From contig CAVPFA010000003.1 in assembly GCA_963703655.1 (NCBI GenBank), positions 2,046,001-2,110,000 of the forward strand: 64,000 nt of DNA, written 5' to 3'. The notes under the pieces are model-generated. The model made no database searches. It was not told where the DNA came from and was given only the letters and a program-made list of their open reading frames with translations. Shown here in pieces: positions 1-10,047 of this stretch. Within the stretch, counting starts at the first letter, position 1, and the number at the start of each line of letters is the position of its first letter. The stretch is from CAVPFA01 sp963703655. Its GTDB lineage: Bacteria; Actinomycetota; Acidimicrobiia; Acidimicrobiales; Bog-793. The position numbers and the translations under genes are program-made.

Positions 1-2
1 CG

Positions 3-425
3 ATGCGCCAGCACGTCGATCGGACCGTCCGACTCGCACTGCTTATCCTCGTGCCGGGCGTGGTCCTGGGGGTCACTCTTGCGCCGTACGTTCTCCGGAT
101 CTTCGGGGCGACCTACGCAGAGCACGGGACAACCTTGCTGCGCCTCCTGCTACTTGCCCTGCCGGGAACGGCCGTGACGAGTTTTTTCACGTCGTTTCTG
201 TGGCTGGAGCGCCGAATGTTGGCGATGACCTTGCGCCAGCTTGCCGACGCGGCCGTGCTGCTGGGCACGACGCTGCTGCTCATCGGCCACTTCGGCCTTC
301 TGGCGGTGGGGATCGCATCGTTGGTCACCGAGGCATTGCAGGCTTTGATCTTTCTCCCCGGCGCGATCGGTCGCTATCGCGCGGTTCATAGCCCGACAGG
401 CTGGAAGCCGAGGGACGTCCTGTGA
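3..425 (+). CDS. C-terminal part of a polysaccharide flippase-like membrane protein (5' truncated)
   Basis: Only the last 140 or so residues are inside the window and the frame runs off the left edge, so the first visible ATG need not be the start. The segment has about four hydrophobic helices separated by short basic loops. The pattern fits the C-terminal half of a Wzx/MATE-type exporter of lipid-linked glycans at the inner membrane. Its stop overlaps the start of the next glycosyltransferase by four bases (GTGA at 422-425), which implies one operon and a shared role in surface polysaccharide assembly. The family assignment rests on topology and context, not on a diagnostic motif. It could be another polytopic transporter. 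Confidence 0.6.
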   Translation: MRQHVDRTVRLALLILVPGVVLGVTLAPYVLRIFGATYAEHGTTLLRLLLLALPGTAVTSFFTSFLWLERRMLAMTLRQLADAAVLLGTTLLLIGHFGLLAVGIASLVTEALQALIFLPGAIGRYRAVHSPTGWKPRDVL

Positions 426-1753
426 TGGGCCGTACGGCGTCGGTCGAAAACCCCGGCGCAACCTGGGTGGGCCAGCTCGAGCTCGCAGGCCCGATGCGGG
501 CGGAGGCCGTGATCGAGCCCGATCGGGATGGCGCTCACTTCGCACGCGTCCTGGTGCGGCTGCACCATGAGCCGCTCGGGTTCGTGACGATTGCTTCGCC
601 GGGCGGCGTCGTGGACTCCGATCTGCTCCGCGCCGCGGTCTGGCGGGCGTTGGCGACCGACATCTGCACGCACCTGTCCGCGGACGGGTTGGAAAGGCCC
701 GGCGGGCTCCCGCTCGAGGGGCTGGGGGGGTGGGAGGCCTGTACGGCGGGGGTGCTCTCGCCGGGCCCGTCGGAGGTTCCCGTCTCGGTGGTGGTGTGCA
801 CGAAGGACCGTCCCGGCTCGCTCCGAAGCGTCCTGCGCACCTTGCAGCAGCTGGACTACGGTGCCTTCGAGGTCCTCGTCGTCGACAACGCCCCGAGCAG
901 CGGCGCCACTCTCGAGTGCGTGCAGGAATTTGCCGGGACCGACCCTCGTTTCCGCTATCTGGTCGAGCCGCGTGCCGGTCTCTCGAGAGCGCGCAACACC
1001 GGCCTAGCGGCGGCCGTGCACGACTGGGTGGCCTTCACCGACGACGACGTGATCGTCGATCCGTGGTGGTTGCGCGGCGTGGCACGCGGGATCGGCAGGG
1101 GTGCGGAGGTCGGCTGCGTGACCGGGCTAGTGCCCCCTGCGTCTCTCGTCGATCCCGCGCAACGGTACTTCGATGAACGCTTCTCCTGGACCGGTTCGCT
1201 CGCACCGCGCGTCTACGACCTCGACAAGCGTCTGGGCGACAACGCCCTTTACCCGTACCGGGCTGGCATCTTCGGCACCGGGGCGAACTTCGCCGTCGAT
1301 CGGCGGCTCGTGGAGGGGATCGGCGGCTTCGACACGGCGCTCGGCGCGGGATCGCCGACCAACGGCGGAGAAGACCTGGACATGTTCCTGCGCGTCCTTC
1401 TTGCCGGGCGGGCGATCGCTTACGAATCCTCGGCTGTCATCTGGCACATCCACCGCTCCGGCCCCGAGGCCCTCGGCCGCCAGATGTACGGCTACGGGCT
1501 CGGGCTCACGGCGTACGTGACCAAGCACATGCTCGAGCCCTCGACGGGCTGGCAGGTGCTAAAGCGCGTCCCGCGCGGCGCGCGGCACCTGATCCACCTG
1601 CGGTCTCGAGCTCGTGGACCGCGCCTGGGAGCCCTGCGGTCATCGGCCAGCGCCGCGTATCGACGTGCCGAGCTGCGGGGGATGATGGCGGGTCCACTCG
1701 CGTACTGGCGGGCTCGGCGCTCGGAGCGTTCGCTCCCGGATGCCGTTCGGTGA
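422..1753 (+). CDS. Family 2 glycosyltransferase
   Basis: A 443-aa cytoplasmic enzyme expected to move a sugar from a nucleotide donor onto a glycan or lipid acceptor. The GT-A core begins near residue 120 (VPVSVVVCTKDRP). Around residue 200 it carries the acidic FTDDDV segment, which matches the DXD metal/nucleotide-sugar site, and near residue 320 a GGEDLDMFLR segment typical of the catalytic-base region. About 115 residues precede the core and resemble no domain I recognise. The GTG start at 422 overlaps the flippase stop, and an ATG follows directly at 425. The convergent membrane-protein gene ends two bases downstream, so there is no room for a separate terminator. Donor and acceptor cannot be read from the sequence. 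Confidence 0.85.
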   Translation: MMGRTASVENPGATWVGQLELAGPMRAEAVIEPDRDGAHFARVLVRLHHEPLGFVTIASPGGVVDSDLLRAAVWRALATDICTHLSADGLERPGGLPLEGLGGWEACTAGVLSPGPSEVPVSVVVCTKDRPGSLRSVLRTLQQLDYGAFEVLVVDNAPSSGATLECVQEFAGTDPRFRYLVEPRAGLSRARNTGLAAAVHDWVAFTDDDVIVDPWWLRGVARGIGRGAEVGCVTGLVPPASLVDPAQRYFDERFSWTGSLAPRVYDLDKRLGDNALYPYRAGIFGTGANFAVDRRLVEGIGGFDTALGAGSPTNGGEDLDMFLRVLLAGRAIAYESSAVIWHIHRSGPEALGRQMYGYGLGLTAYVTKHMLEPSTGWQVLKRVPRGARHLIHLRSRARGPRLGALRSSASAAYRRAELRGMMAGPLAYWRARRSERSLPDAVR

Positions 1754-1754
1754 C

Positions 1755-3593
1755 TCAGGGGCCGGTGGCGAGCTCGTAGATCGTCGCACCGCCGCGGCTG
1801 TAGAGGACTCGCCAACCGGGAGCCCGGTCCATCGCGGCCAGGAACGTGCGGCACTGTGCGGCAGTGGCCAGGCCGTACTCCTCGGCGTAGGCGATCATGC
1901 TCGGGGACGCGATGAAGTAGCCCGGCGCCGTCAACCCGCCCCCGTAGGACACGATCTCGTTCGTGACGAACGGGACGTCCGCCGGGCTGAGCTCTTTGAC
2001 GTCCGGGTAGCCGGAGCCGAGCAGGGGAGCGACGGTGGCGAACTTTCCGGGGTCGTCGCCCAACGGCGCCGGGTAGTTCTGCGTGAGCGCCATGAGCGGT
2101 CCGGCAGGAGGGTTCGCGTACGCGTACGCGAATGCATGCACGTCGGCCGGCGTCATCACGTTCACGGCGTCGTCGCCGAAGAACGCCACGAGGAACAGCG
2201 CGACAACCACCGCGAGCGCGGCCGTCGGAGGGATCGCCTTCGGCCGCCAGACGGCTTCGGGCGCGGGACTCAGCGCACAAGCCGCTAGACATGCGGACCA
2301 GGGCAAGGAGAACAGATACACGCGGAGCACACCCTCGCCCCCGTACGAGAGGAACACCAGCAGCGCGACGGGCGAGAAGGCGAGCAGGGCGAGCCCGGCG
2401 GTCGGCCGCCCCTGACGCAGTCGCCGGAGGACCCCTATCGCCGCGAGCAGCCACATCCCGACGCTGAGGACGAGCCTCACCCTGTTCGTGAGCAGCGCCT
2501 CCGATCCGAGCGTGAACGTCGACGACGGGCTTTTCAGATTGCCGAAGAAGTTGCCGATCGACGCGGTGAGTCCGTAGGCATGGTTCACATAGCCGAAGCT
2601 CGGCAGCAGGAAACCGACTGCGATTGCGACCATCGCCACGATCACCCACCAAGGCCTCATCGTCCCGATGAGGACGAGCCCCCCGAGCTGGACCGCGACG
2701 AGGTAGGGGGAGAGCTCGTGAACGAACGTCAGTACCCCGAAGGTGAGGAGGATGGCCACGATGGCGAACCCGCGAGACGGGCCTGTCGGGGACACGACCT
2801 CGACCTCGCCGTGGTAGGTGGCGTCACGAAGTTCCTGCAAGCGCGAACGTTTCCTCCCCAGAAAGCTGCCCACCCGATGCTCGAGGTTGGTGACCCAGGG
2901 CCGCCTCTCGCCTTTTAACCAGTGGAGGGCCATCCCGAACACGCCGAGGCTGAGCACAAGCCCGAGGCCCTGTGGAGAGAAGTAGTCCTGCGCGATCCAG
3001 TTCGCGCCGACGAACATGAACAACGCGAGCCACCGCTCGCGCTCGCCGAGTTGGAGGGCTCGCAGGATCCAGGCGAGCTCGAGAGCGTAGAGAATCTCGA
3101 AGAAGAGCTCGGCCCAGGACGCGTACACCAACGGGGTGCTGACCCCCGCCACCTTGTCGATCCATGCGGCCAGGGCAAAGAAGCCGGGCCAGATGCGGTA
3201 GATCCCCAAGACTTGACTTAGCGCGTGGTGCACCGTGATGAAGTTCGTGATCGTGACGTGCTTGTAGAGCCAGGAGAAGCGCGGCTCGGGATAGACGAGC
3301 GGCGCCGTCGCGTACAGCATGACGATGAGCGCGCCGAGGTGCAGCGCCATCCTGTGCTTCGAGAACTTGCGCCTCGCGAGAACCAGGCCGGTCGAGACGA
3401 CGAGAACGCCGAGACCAGCGAGGAATACGACTACGGATCCGGCCGGCAGGATCGAGAGGGGAACCGGGCTCGCATGGAGGTCGCGAAGCCCGGCGATCCA
3501 GAGGGCGACCGAGATCGGCAGCAGGGCGTCCGAGACCGAGAGGCCCTCGACCGCTCGGCTGATTCGGCGTATCGGGAGGATGGTCGTGCTCAC
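1755..3593 (-). CDS. Large polytopic membrane protein, GT-C glycosyltransferase-like
   Basis: About 612 aa with a dozen or more hydrophobic helices and a short non-membrane C-terminal tail. A segment NWIAQDYFSPQGLGLVL lies near residue 210, a pattern I associate with actinobacterial GT-C-like envelope glycan proteins. This family uses polyprenyl-phosphate sugars outside the membrane, but no catalytic residue can be assigned here with confidence. I chose the GTG at 3591-3593 because it overlaps the stop of the upstream membrane gene by four bases (GTGA). The longer open frame upstream is a shadow of that gene. Operon partner: the 143-aa protein encoded at 3590-4021. Confidence 0.7.
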   Translation of the reverse strand: MSTTILPIRRISRAVEGLSVSDALLPISVALWIAGLRDLHASPVPLSILPAGSVVVFLAGLGVLVVSTGLVLARRKFSKHRMALHLGALIVMLYATAPLVYPEPRFSWLYKHVTITNFITVHHALSQVLGIYRIWPGFFALAAWIDKVAGVSTPLVYASWAELFFEILYALELAWILRALQLGERERWLALFMFVGANWIAQDYFSPQGLGLVLSLGVFGMALHWLKGERRPWVTNLEHRVGSFLGRKRSRLQELRDATYHGEVEVVSPTGPSRGFAIVAILLTFGVLTFVHELSPYLVAVQLGGLVLIGTMRPWWVIVAMVAIAVGFLLPSFGYVNHAYGLTASIGNFFGNLKSPSSTFTLGSEALLTNRVRLVLSVGMWLLAAIGVLRRLRQGRPTAGLALLAFSPVALLVFLSYGGEGVLRVYLFSLPWSACLAACALSPAPEAVWRPKAIPPTAALAVVVALFLVAFFGDDAVNVMTPADVHAFAYAYANPPAGPLMALTQNYPAPLGDDPGKFATVAPLLGSGYPDVKELSPADVPFVTNEIVSYGGGLTAPGYFIASPSMIAYAEEYGLATAAQCRTFLAAMDRAPGWRVLYSRGGATIYELATGP

Positions 3594-4021
3594 CGCTCGT
3601 CGCCACGCACGAGTCTTCGCGGATTTGCCCCGCCCGAGGGCCGTCGCCTTGCCCGGCGGATCGCTGCCAGGCCGATCAGGGCGATGCTGGTGCCGGCCTC
3701 GATGTCGAAGAGTTGCAGGGGGTGCCAGGCGTGCAACCACAGCGTGACGGTGGCGAACGCGGTCAAGACGGTGAGGCTGACGACCACCGGCAGTGCGGAG
3801 CGAGAGGCTCGCATCAGCGGAGTAAAGTTGGCGACCACGGCCCAGCCGGGAACGTAGACGGCAAAAGCAAAACTCAGCAGGACGCGGACAAGGCCTACCG
3901 AGCCCACGGCGGTCAGCGACAACAGCGCCCCGGTGACGACTGCGCAAGCGGCGTCGATCACTCGAGCTCCCCGGTCGTCGCTCGGCTTAGTGACCGCCCC
4001 GGGGGCGAAGCTAGCTTCCAC
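3590..4021 (-). CDS. Small integral membrane protein of the glycan cluster
   Basis: A 143-aa protein with about four predicted membrane segments, beginning after a polar N-terminus of some 20 residues and ending in a strongly basic tail (RRARRRP). I recognise no enzyme motif. Its stop overlaps the start of the 612-aa GT-C-like protein, so the two are probably translated together. The family resembles short membrane proteins that accompany actinobacterial GT-C-type proteins. It may be a scaffold or the separated N-terminal membrane part of such an enzyme. Function unknown. Confidence 0.65.
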   Translation of the reverse strand: MEASFAPGAVTKPSDDRGARVIDAACAVVTGALLSLTAVGSVGLVRVLLSFAFAVYVPGWAVVANFTPLMRASRSALPVVVSLTVLTAFATVTLWLHAWHPLQLFDIEAGTSIALIGLAAIRRARRRPSGGANPRRLVRGDER

Positions 4022-4142
4022 GTCCGGCGTATCCTACTGACCGGGCTTCATTCCTACAGACCGCGCTCGGCGAGGTCGCGCCGCACCGGGATGGGCGGTT
4101 CTCCGAGCGCCGGCGAGGATTGGCGGTACAGGCCCGACTTCG

Positions 4143-5168
4143 TCAGGGACTCACGCCGGCAGCGGCCGAGCGGAACGAGGCCAGCCCCACGAGGTATCCG
4201 GCTGTCGTTGCGAGGAGACCGGCCAGGATCATCGCCGAGCGGGCGAACGCCTCCGTGTCGCCCCGAAGACCGTTGCGGAGCCCGTCGAGGATGCCCCGGG
4301 ACAGGGTCGACCGGACGTAGCTCCGCTCGGTGGCAAGCGCTGCGCTGGCACCGGTTCGGCGGGTGACGGCGGCCTTCGATATCCCCTCGGAGTAGCAGCG
4401 GTGGAGGAAGTACCCGATCCGGACCCGTTCCGGCTCGACGTGATGGTGAACCACTGCGCTGGGAACGTGCACCAGCTCGGCATCGGCGATGCTGGCCCGG
4501 ACACGGATCGCGAACTCGGTCTCCTCACACCCCAAAGGGAGGACACCCGTCCGGCCCATCTCGGTGTCGAACATGCCGACCTGGTCGAAAAGGTACCGGC
4601 GGAAGGACATCGCGGCCCCGATGAGGTTGCGAACGGGAGCGACCGTCTCGGGCAGGCCCGTGTAGCTGCAGCCGACCACCCAGTCGAACTCGGTCGGCAT
4701 CCAGCCTGGGCGCTTGTCGGGCCACACGGCCAAAGCGCGCCCTCCAGTACCCACAACCGAGGGCTTGTCATAGTGGGCGAGGAGCTCCTCGAGCCAGCCG
4801 GTATCGGCCTCGGCATCGTCGTCGAGGAACGCCACGACGTCGCCACGCGCCGCGCGCACGCCAGTGTTGCGAGCTCCGGACAGGCCCTGGCGTTCCTCGC
4901 TCGCCAGGACCTCGACGTCGTCGGGAAGACACAGACGGGCCCGCTGCAGCAGCTGCTCGTTGTGGTCGATTATGACCACGCACTGTTCTGGGAGGCGGCG
5001 CTGTGCCTTCAGGGAATCGATTGCCCGTAGGAGAGACTGCCAACGACGGTCGGTGTACGCGCAGACGACAACCGTCACGCTGAGTGCTAAGCCGGGCCTG
5101 AGGTCTGCAATCTCCGATTGCGGGGTTCCGCAGGCCTCAAGGCGAGAGAGCTGCGGGAGATCTGCCAA
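4143..5168 (-). CDS. Family 2 glycosyltransferase
   Basis: A 341-aa enzyme with a GT-A fold. SVTVVVCAYTDRRW starts the core near residue 30, GARNTGVRAARGDVVAFLDDDAE carries the DDD metal/nucleotide site near 105-120, and GCEETEF near 215 is the acidic catalytic region. The last 50 residues are hydrophobic and may tether it to the membrane. The longest frame starts with TTG directly after the stop of the upstream glycosyltransferase (TGA then TTG). A start nearer the SVTVVV strand cannot be excluded. It follows the DPM1-like gene in the same operon and probably acts on the same glycan. Substrate unknown. Confidence 0.83.
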   Translation of the reverse strand: MADLPQLSRLEACGTPQSEIADLRPGLALSVTVVVCAYTDRRWQSLLRAIDSLKAQRRLPEQCVVIIDHNEQLLQRARLCLPDDVEVLASEERQGLSGARNTGVRAARGDVVAFLDDDAEADTGWLEELLAHYDKPSVVGTGGRALAVWPDKRPGWMPTEFDWVVGCSYTGLPETVAPVRNLIGAAMSFRRYLFDQVGMFDTEMGRTGVLPLGCEETEFAIRVRASIADAELVHVPSAVVHHHVEPERVRIGYFLHRCYSEGISKAAVTRRTGASAALATERSYVRSTLSRGILDGLRNGLRGDTEAFARSAMILAGLLATTAGYLVGLASFRSAAAGVSP

Positions 5169-6089
5169 TCAGGTGCTCCGCTCCACTATGCCCGTATAGG
5201 CCGGCTCGAAGCTGCGCGTCCGAATCGCCTCATCGCGGTGCGGAGCATGAAGCTCCAGGATCTCAGCCAATCCTGCTCTCGCCTCAGGCGCCAGAAGATT
5301 GGCGTGTCTCCACTCGACGACGATGGTCCGCAGAACGCGCAGGCCGTCAGAGAAGGCATTCAGGTTGCTGGAGCCGTGAAGTCTGTGGTGCTCGAAGCTG
5401 GGGACCTCGACCACCTTAAGGGGCGTCCGGGAGATGCGAATGTTGATGAGCGTCTCGATCTCGAATCCGTCACCCCACTGCATCTGCTCCTGGTCGGTCC
5501 GCTCGGACCCGATACTGCTCTGCATCTCACCGTGGTCCAAATTGAGGACAGGCAGACAGCGGCGCCAGAAGGCGTTGAAGCCGTAGCAGAGATCGGTGTA
5601 GCGGGTGCGGCAGAGACCGTTCACGAGCGAGCTGAGGACCTTGTTGCCCGCCCGGCGAAACGATGTTATGTCCGCGCTACCGCCGCCCGACACGAACCTC
5701 GAGCCCTTGGCGAAGTCCGCTCCCGACTGGACCAGCGCCTCGACGAAGCGGGAGATCTCAGCGGGATGGGTGGAGCCGTCGGCATCGAGCATCACGATGA
5801 TGTCGCCCGTCGCAGCAGCGAAGCCACATGCGAGGGCGTTGCCTTTTCCTCGGCGGGTCTGCTGCAGGATCGTCATGTCCGGGCGGAGCCGGCGTGCCAC
5901 CTCGACCGTGTCGTCCGTCGACCCGCCGTCGACGAGCACCACCTGATCTATGCCACGCGGAAGTCTCTCCAGCACGTGTGCAATATTGCGCGCCTCGTTG
6001 AGGGTCGGAATTACGACACTCACCGTTGCTCTACTGGTGAACTCTCTCTCGGGATATACCCAAGGCGTAACGACCTCGCAAACCGTCAC
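5169..6089 (-). CDS. DPM1-like family 2 glycosyltransferase
   Basis: About 306 aa. The core starts with VSVVIPTLNEARNI, then VLVDGGSTDDT, and carries the DADGS acidic motif near residue 105 (IIVMLDADGSTHP). This arrangement is characteristic of polyprenol-phosphate mannosyl/glucosyl transferases, which load a sugar onto a lipid carrier at the inner leaflet. No C-terminal membrane helices are visible, as in the soluble DPM1 subclass. I prefer the GTG at 6087-6089 over the longer frame to 6116, because a GGAGGAGAGG ribosome-binding site (about 6098-6107) sits seven bases before it. It heads a two-gene operon with the next glycosyltransferase. Confidence 0.85.
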   Translation of the reverse strand: MTVCEVVTPWVYPEREFTSRATVSVVIPTLNEARNIAHVLERLPRGIDQVVLVDGGSTDDTVEVARRLRPDMTILQQTRRGKGNALACGFAAATGDIIVMLDADGSTHPAEISRFVEALVQSGADFAKGSRFVSGGGSADITSFRRAGNKVLSSLVNGLCRTRYTDLCYGFNAFWRRCLPVLNLDHGEMQSSIGSERTDQEQMQWGDGFEIETLINIRISRTPLKVVEVPSFEHHRLHGSSNLNAFSDGLRVLRTIVVEWRHANLLAPEARAGLAEILELHAPHRDEAIRTRSFEPAYTGIVERST

Positions 6090-6116
6090 GTCCAACCCTC
6101 TCCTCCGGTTACGCAC

Positions 6117-6439
6117 AAATGACGGCCCCTACGCTGCCGCATACATGCGCCGGATATTCAATGAATTGACACACTCTACGGTGCCAAGAGAGCAACTACT
6201 AGCATCCTCGGCCCGAGTTCTGATCGTCCAAAAAATCGCGCTCTAAGTGAACTTTTTGGCCTTGCTCCTGAGCAGGCACTAAGGGTGCTAAACCGCGTGG
6301 AGTAGTTGACCAACTACTTTCTGCGGTCGCGCTTAGAGTGAGCATCCGAATACACCGAGCGCGCAAATCCGCGTCTTCCCGAAAGCACCGAGCCTTAGCG
6401 CGTTCGCTATTCAACTGCATCCGGCGCCTAGACGACGTG
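6117..6439. promoter_or_regulatory. AT-richer intergenic region with an 8-bp-arm palindrome
   Basis: This 320-base gap is visibly poorer in GC than the genes and contains no credible reading frame. It presumably holds the promoter of the minus-strand glycosyltransferase operon. At 6301-6318 the arms AGTAGTTG and CAACTACT flank a two-base centre, which suits a dimeric repressor site better than a terminator because no U-tract follows on either strand. The regulator is unknown. Confidence 0.35.
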
Positions 6440-8990
6440 TCAGCCGTCGACTTGTCGCAGCTTCTTGTCTCCTGAATACAGCTGCACCTGCGCGCCAAGG
6501 AGTGGAATCGTCGAGGGCAGGACGATGCTCTGGGCGCTCGTCGTCCGGGCCAGCGGGCGGGAGTACACGATGTCACCGTGGACCGACAGCTCGATCGTGG
6601 ACGCGATCGGCCCTGCCGAGCCGAGCTTCACCACTGCGACGGCTCGACCCGACCGGTTGTAGAGGACCGACATCTCGGCGGGTGTGCTCCATTGCCTGTG
6701 TGCCGCCGCGACCAGCGACCAGCTGCCGACGGCCACGAGCGCAAGGCCTGCGCACGCCAGGGCCAGTTGCCCGTTCGCGGGCTTCGGCCGGGCGACGGCA
6801 CCCAACGGCGGCTCGTACGAGCTCGGGGCCGTCGCAAGCTCCCGGTTCTGAGCGAGGCCGACGGTGCTCCTGAGGGGGCGGAGCGCCGACGCGAACAGGA
6901 CGGCGAGGACAACGAGACCCACGAGCCTGGGTGAAAGGCCGCTGGGAACGATGATGAAGGCACCGAAGAGGCCCGCGACAATTACAGTCGTCGCCCAGAA
7001 CACCACCGCCTGTTCGTCGAGACGGACCCGTCCTCGAAGGCGCCAAAGGCGGACGAGCCACGCTCCCGCCGTCAGGCCAGCAGCGAGCAGCACGATCCAG
7101 TCGAGCCCGGTTCCCCGTGATCCGTCGATCGGACCGGTCAACGGTGCGGTGGGCGAGAGCCCGAGCAGCGAGGCCAAGTCGTAGATCCGTATAGGGCCGT
7201 TGTCGTAGATGCGCCGAGCGCCCGGCACCGAGTTCCACTTGTGGAGCTCGGCGAGCGTGATGGGTCTGTCGGGCTCGCCCTGCTCGATATAGGTCCCATC
7301 GAGCGGGGGTCCCGTAGCGAGCCGCTCGTCGAGGAGCACGTAACGAACGTCTGCCTTACGGATCAGGGAGATCTCCTTGGGGCCGATGCTCCTGTCGAAA
7401 AAGAGAGGAGCGACGTCGACGCCGCCACCGATCGCGGTGACCGCGTCTACATGACCGATGGCGCCGAGCAGGGCGCCGTTGTCGCGATCGGCCGCGAATC
7501 TTGACCCGACGGCGAGGTGGGTCGAGACCCATTCGGCCGCCTCCAAGGATGCAGGCGTGACCGACCGTGCGCCGGCTCCTACCAGATAGGGCCCCGGAAC
7601 GTAGGACCAGTCGGACCCGGAGCCGTACAGCATGCTCCCGAGGAAACAGACGACCGCTACCGCGATCGTCCCAAGGCGCTCCAACCGGTGACGTGGCCCC
7701 GACAGTCGTCCGGACAGCCACCCGCCGACGATGACCGCGACGCCGAAGAAGATGAACGTGGTGGAGCGCTCGGCGACATTCGAACGGAACGAAGAGACGC
7801 TCGCGAGCACTGCGAACGGATAGGCGACTGCGATGACGACGGGGACGAACCTAAGGGCGCCGCCCCGCACAGTTCCCCTCCAGATGGCCAAATACGCCGA
7901 AGGGACAAGTACCAGGCACCAGAATCCCCACGCAGCCAGGATCGTGACGACTTCCCAGGTGGGCAAGGCACCGCCGGCGGCGTTGTGGAGCAATCGCGTG
8001 TGGCCGCGCAAGTTCCCGAGCGCCGACGCAAGGCTGAGGCGGCTGCCGACCAGAGCGCTCCAGGCGACGGTGACCGCAACCCCGACGGCGGCGGCGAGGC
8101 CCACCAGGCGCGCCTCGGCCCGCCGTCGCAGGACGAAGAACCCGGCCGCGCCGGCGACGAGAAGCCCGGTGGCGAGCCAGGACGTGAGAGCGTGCGTCAC
8201 GACCAGGGCGCCGATGCAGGCGACAGATACCACGAACGGCCGGCCGGTCCGCTGTCGTGACTGGTCGATCGAGACGAGCAGGAAATAGACGAGCCCGGCG
8301 GCCAACGCCAAGGCGAGGGTCTCCGACGCGTACTGGCCGTCGAAGACGTAAAAACGCGGACTCGCGGCGTAGACGAGAACTCCGATGCCTCCGGCCCGCG
8401 AGGACGCGCACACGCGCTCGACGACGAGGAACACGGCAAGCACGAGAACGCAGCGGGCAGCCAACATGACCGTCAGCTCGGCCAGCAGCAACGGCAGGCC
8501 CGTAATCCACTTGGTCGCCGTCGTGAGAAGCTCCAGGCCGGGGTAGTAGGGGCTGACCGGCAGCATCGTGTTCGCCGCGAAGAGCTGTCGCGTGGCGATC
8601 ATGCGCGTCAGGGTCGCGAGATGGAAGAGCTCGCCGAGCTCGTCGAGGATGAGTGGGCTTCGCACCAAGAAGGAGGCAAGCAGCCCGACCCCGAGCACGA
8701 GCGAGACCTGGACACGCTCGCGCCGCGTCGCCTCCGAGGCCGTGAGGCGCCAGGCGCACGGAGCGAAGATGGCGATGAGCCCGAGGAAGAACAGCGGCAG
8801 GGCCGGTTCCTCGGTGCCAAAAACGCGCCAGGGTGTCGCCGAGACATTGCGCAAACAGGCCCAGACTCACGACCAGGGTGACCGTGCCGAGCCGCGTCGC
8901 TGCGGGCCCGCCCGTCTCGTCCCCGAGCGAGACGTCCACGCTTTGCTCGCCCGCAAGGGTGGTGATCGTGACCTCTCGCATCTTCCTCAT
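6440..8990 (-). CDS. Large GT-C-like polytopic membrane protein, interrupted by an apparent frameshift
   Basis: The main frame (804 codons, 6440-8854) encodes a protein with more than ten membrane helices, a soluble stretch around residues 430-540 and a final extracytoplasmic beta-rich tail. It looks like a GT-C-type envelope glycosyltransferase. The true N-terminus lies in a second frame starting at ATG 8988-8990. That frame gives a cytoplasmic leader and the first helix (VTLVVSLGLFAQC), then loses sense. The frames join smoothly if one base is removed from the five-A run at 8819-8823, giving ...LARF-GTEEPALPLFFLGL. The ATG lies in the gap after lgt on the same strand. It is either a sequencing error or a recent inactivation. 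Confidence 0.65.
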
Positions 8991-9057
8991 CGCGGTTCGG
9001 CTGACGGCTCCCCGATACCGCAGTCTCGCGTGTGGCCCGCCTCCGGGGTGTGTCCGG

Positions 9058-9952
9058 CTATGGTCCTGGCGGCTCGGTCAGGTGTACGACCGGCGAAGTG
9101 CTTGCCGCCTTGGTGTCGGAAACGGGCGCCTCGCCCGCTGTCTCCGGTGCATGCCACGGGTCGGTGACCCCTTCGTGCAACCTGCCCCGGTCCCGCCACA
9201 AGAGCCAACCCGCAAGTGCCGCGCCGAGTCCCACGAAGGCCACGGAGGCAACCAGGACTGCGACGTCGCCGCCGGTGTTGTGGGGGAGAAGGAGGTACTC
9301 GTCGTTGAAGCGGAAGGCGCCGTACAACGTGGCCACCGTCGTGGCCACGACGCCGATCGGGCCGCCCCGGCGGGCGATCCTCCGCTCGACCCACAGCGCG
9401 GCTACGTAGACCACCGAGTCCTCGAGCGCCTGGAAGATCGGCACGGGTATTCGTTTTCCCGCCTGGCCCGCGTATGCCAGCCCGTACCAGGCGTGCGTCA
9501 CGAGTCCCCCACCTTGGTACTCGAACTGTGGACCGAGCAGCCGGCCGACTGCCCAGCGCGATGACAAGGACCGGGGCGACGAGGTCGAGAGCCACGCCAA
9601 GGCGGAGCTGCGGGCACCAGCGACGCCCGCAGATGAGCCCGGTCGGGACGCCGCCGAGCAGTCCCCCATAGCTCGACAGGCCCCCGTGCCAGATGGCAAA
9701 GATGTCCCCTGGGTTGTGGGCGTAGCCTTGGGGGCCCTTGAGGTTCGCGATCACGCTCACGGCCCGGGCGCCCACGATGGACATGATGACGATCCAGATG
9801 AACGCCCGCCCCATCCAGCCGTCGGGGTAGCCGTGGTCCCGCAGCCGCTTGGCGAAGTAGCGGTAGCCGAACCAGAACGTGAGAGCGAGGCCAATGCCGT
9901 AGGTGTGGATCTGGAGCGATCCGATGTGGAAGACGATGGGTACTGGCTTCAC
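9058..9952 (-). CDS. lgt: Prolipoprotein diacylglyceryl transferase-like protein with an apparent frameshift
   Basis: The N-terminal frame (from ATG 9950-9952) starts IVFHIGSLQIHTYGI and has the Lgt signature IWHGGLSSYGGLLGG near residue 90. Lgt moves a diacylglyceryl group from phosphatidylglycerol to the lipobox cysteine of exported lipoproteins, and at least three lipoproteins are encoded in this window. After LDLVAPVLVIAL the frame turns to nonsense and the family resumes in another frame (AVGRLLGPQFEYQGGG... to a stop at 9058). Removing one base of the CCC at 9552-9554 joins them. The usual GRxGNFxNxE motif reads GRLLGPQFEYQ here, so even the repaired protein is divergent. The tail is a long hydrophilic extension. 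Confidence 0.7.
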
Positions 9953-10047
9953 AACTCTCCCTCGGTGGCGTCAACGGTAGCGGTGCCGGACGCTCCACGG
10001 GCGCCGCCCGGACAGCCCGGGCGAAGGGGTCCCGGTGATGGGGAGGC

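Noticed and set aside
5118..6122. 334-codon plus-strand frame
   Set aside because: Antisense to the DPM1-like glycosyltransferase, which has clear catalytic motifs.
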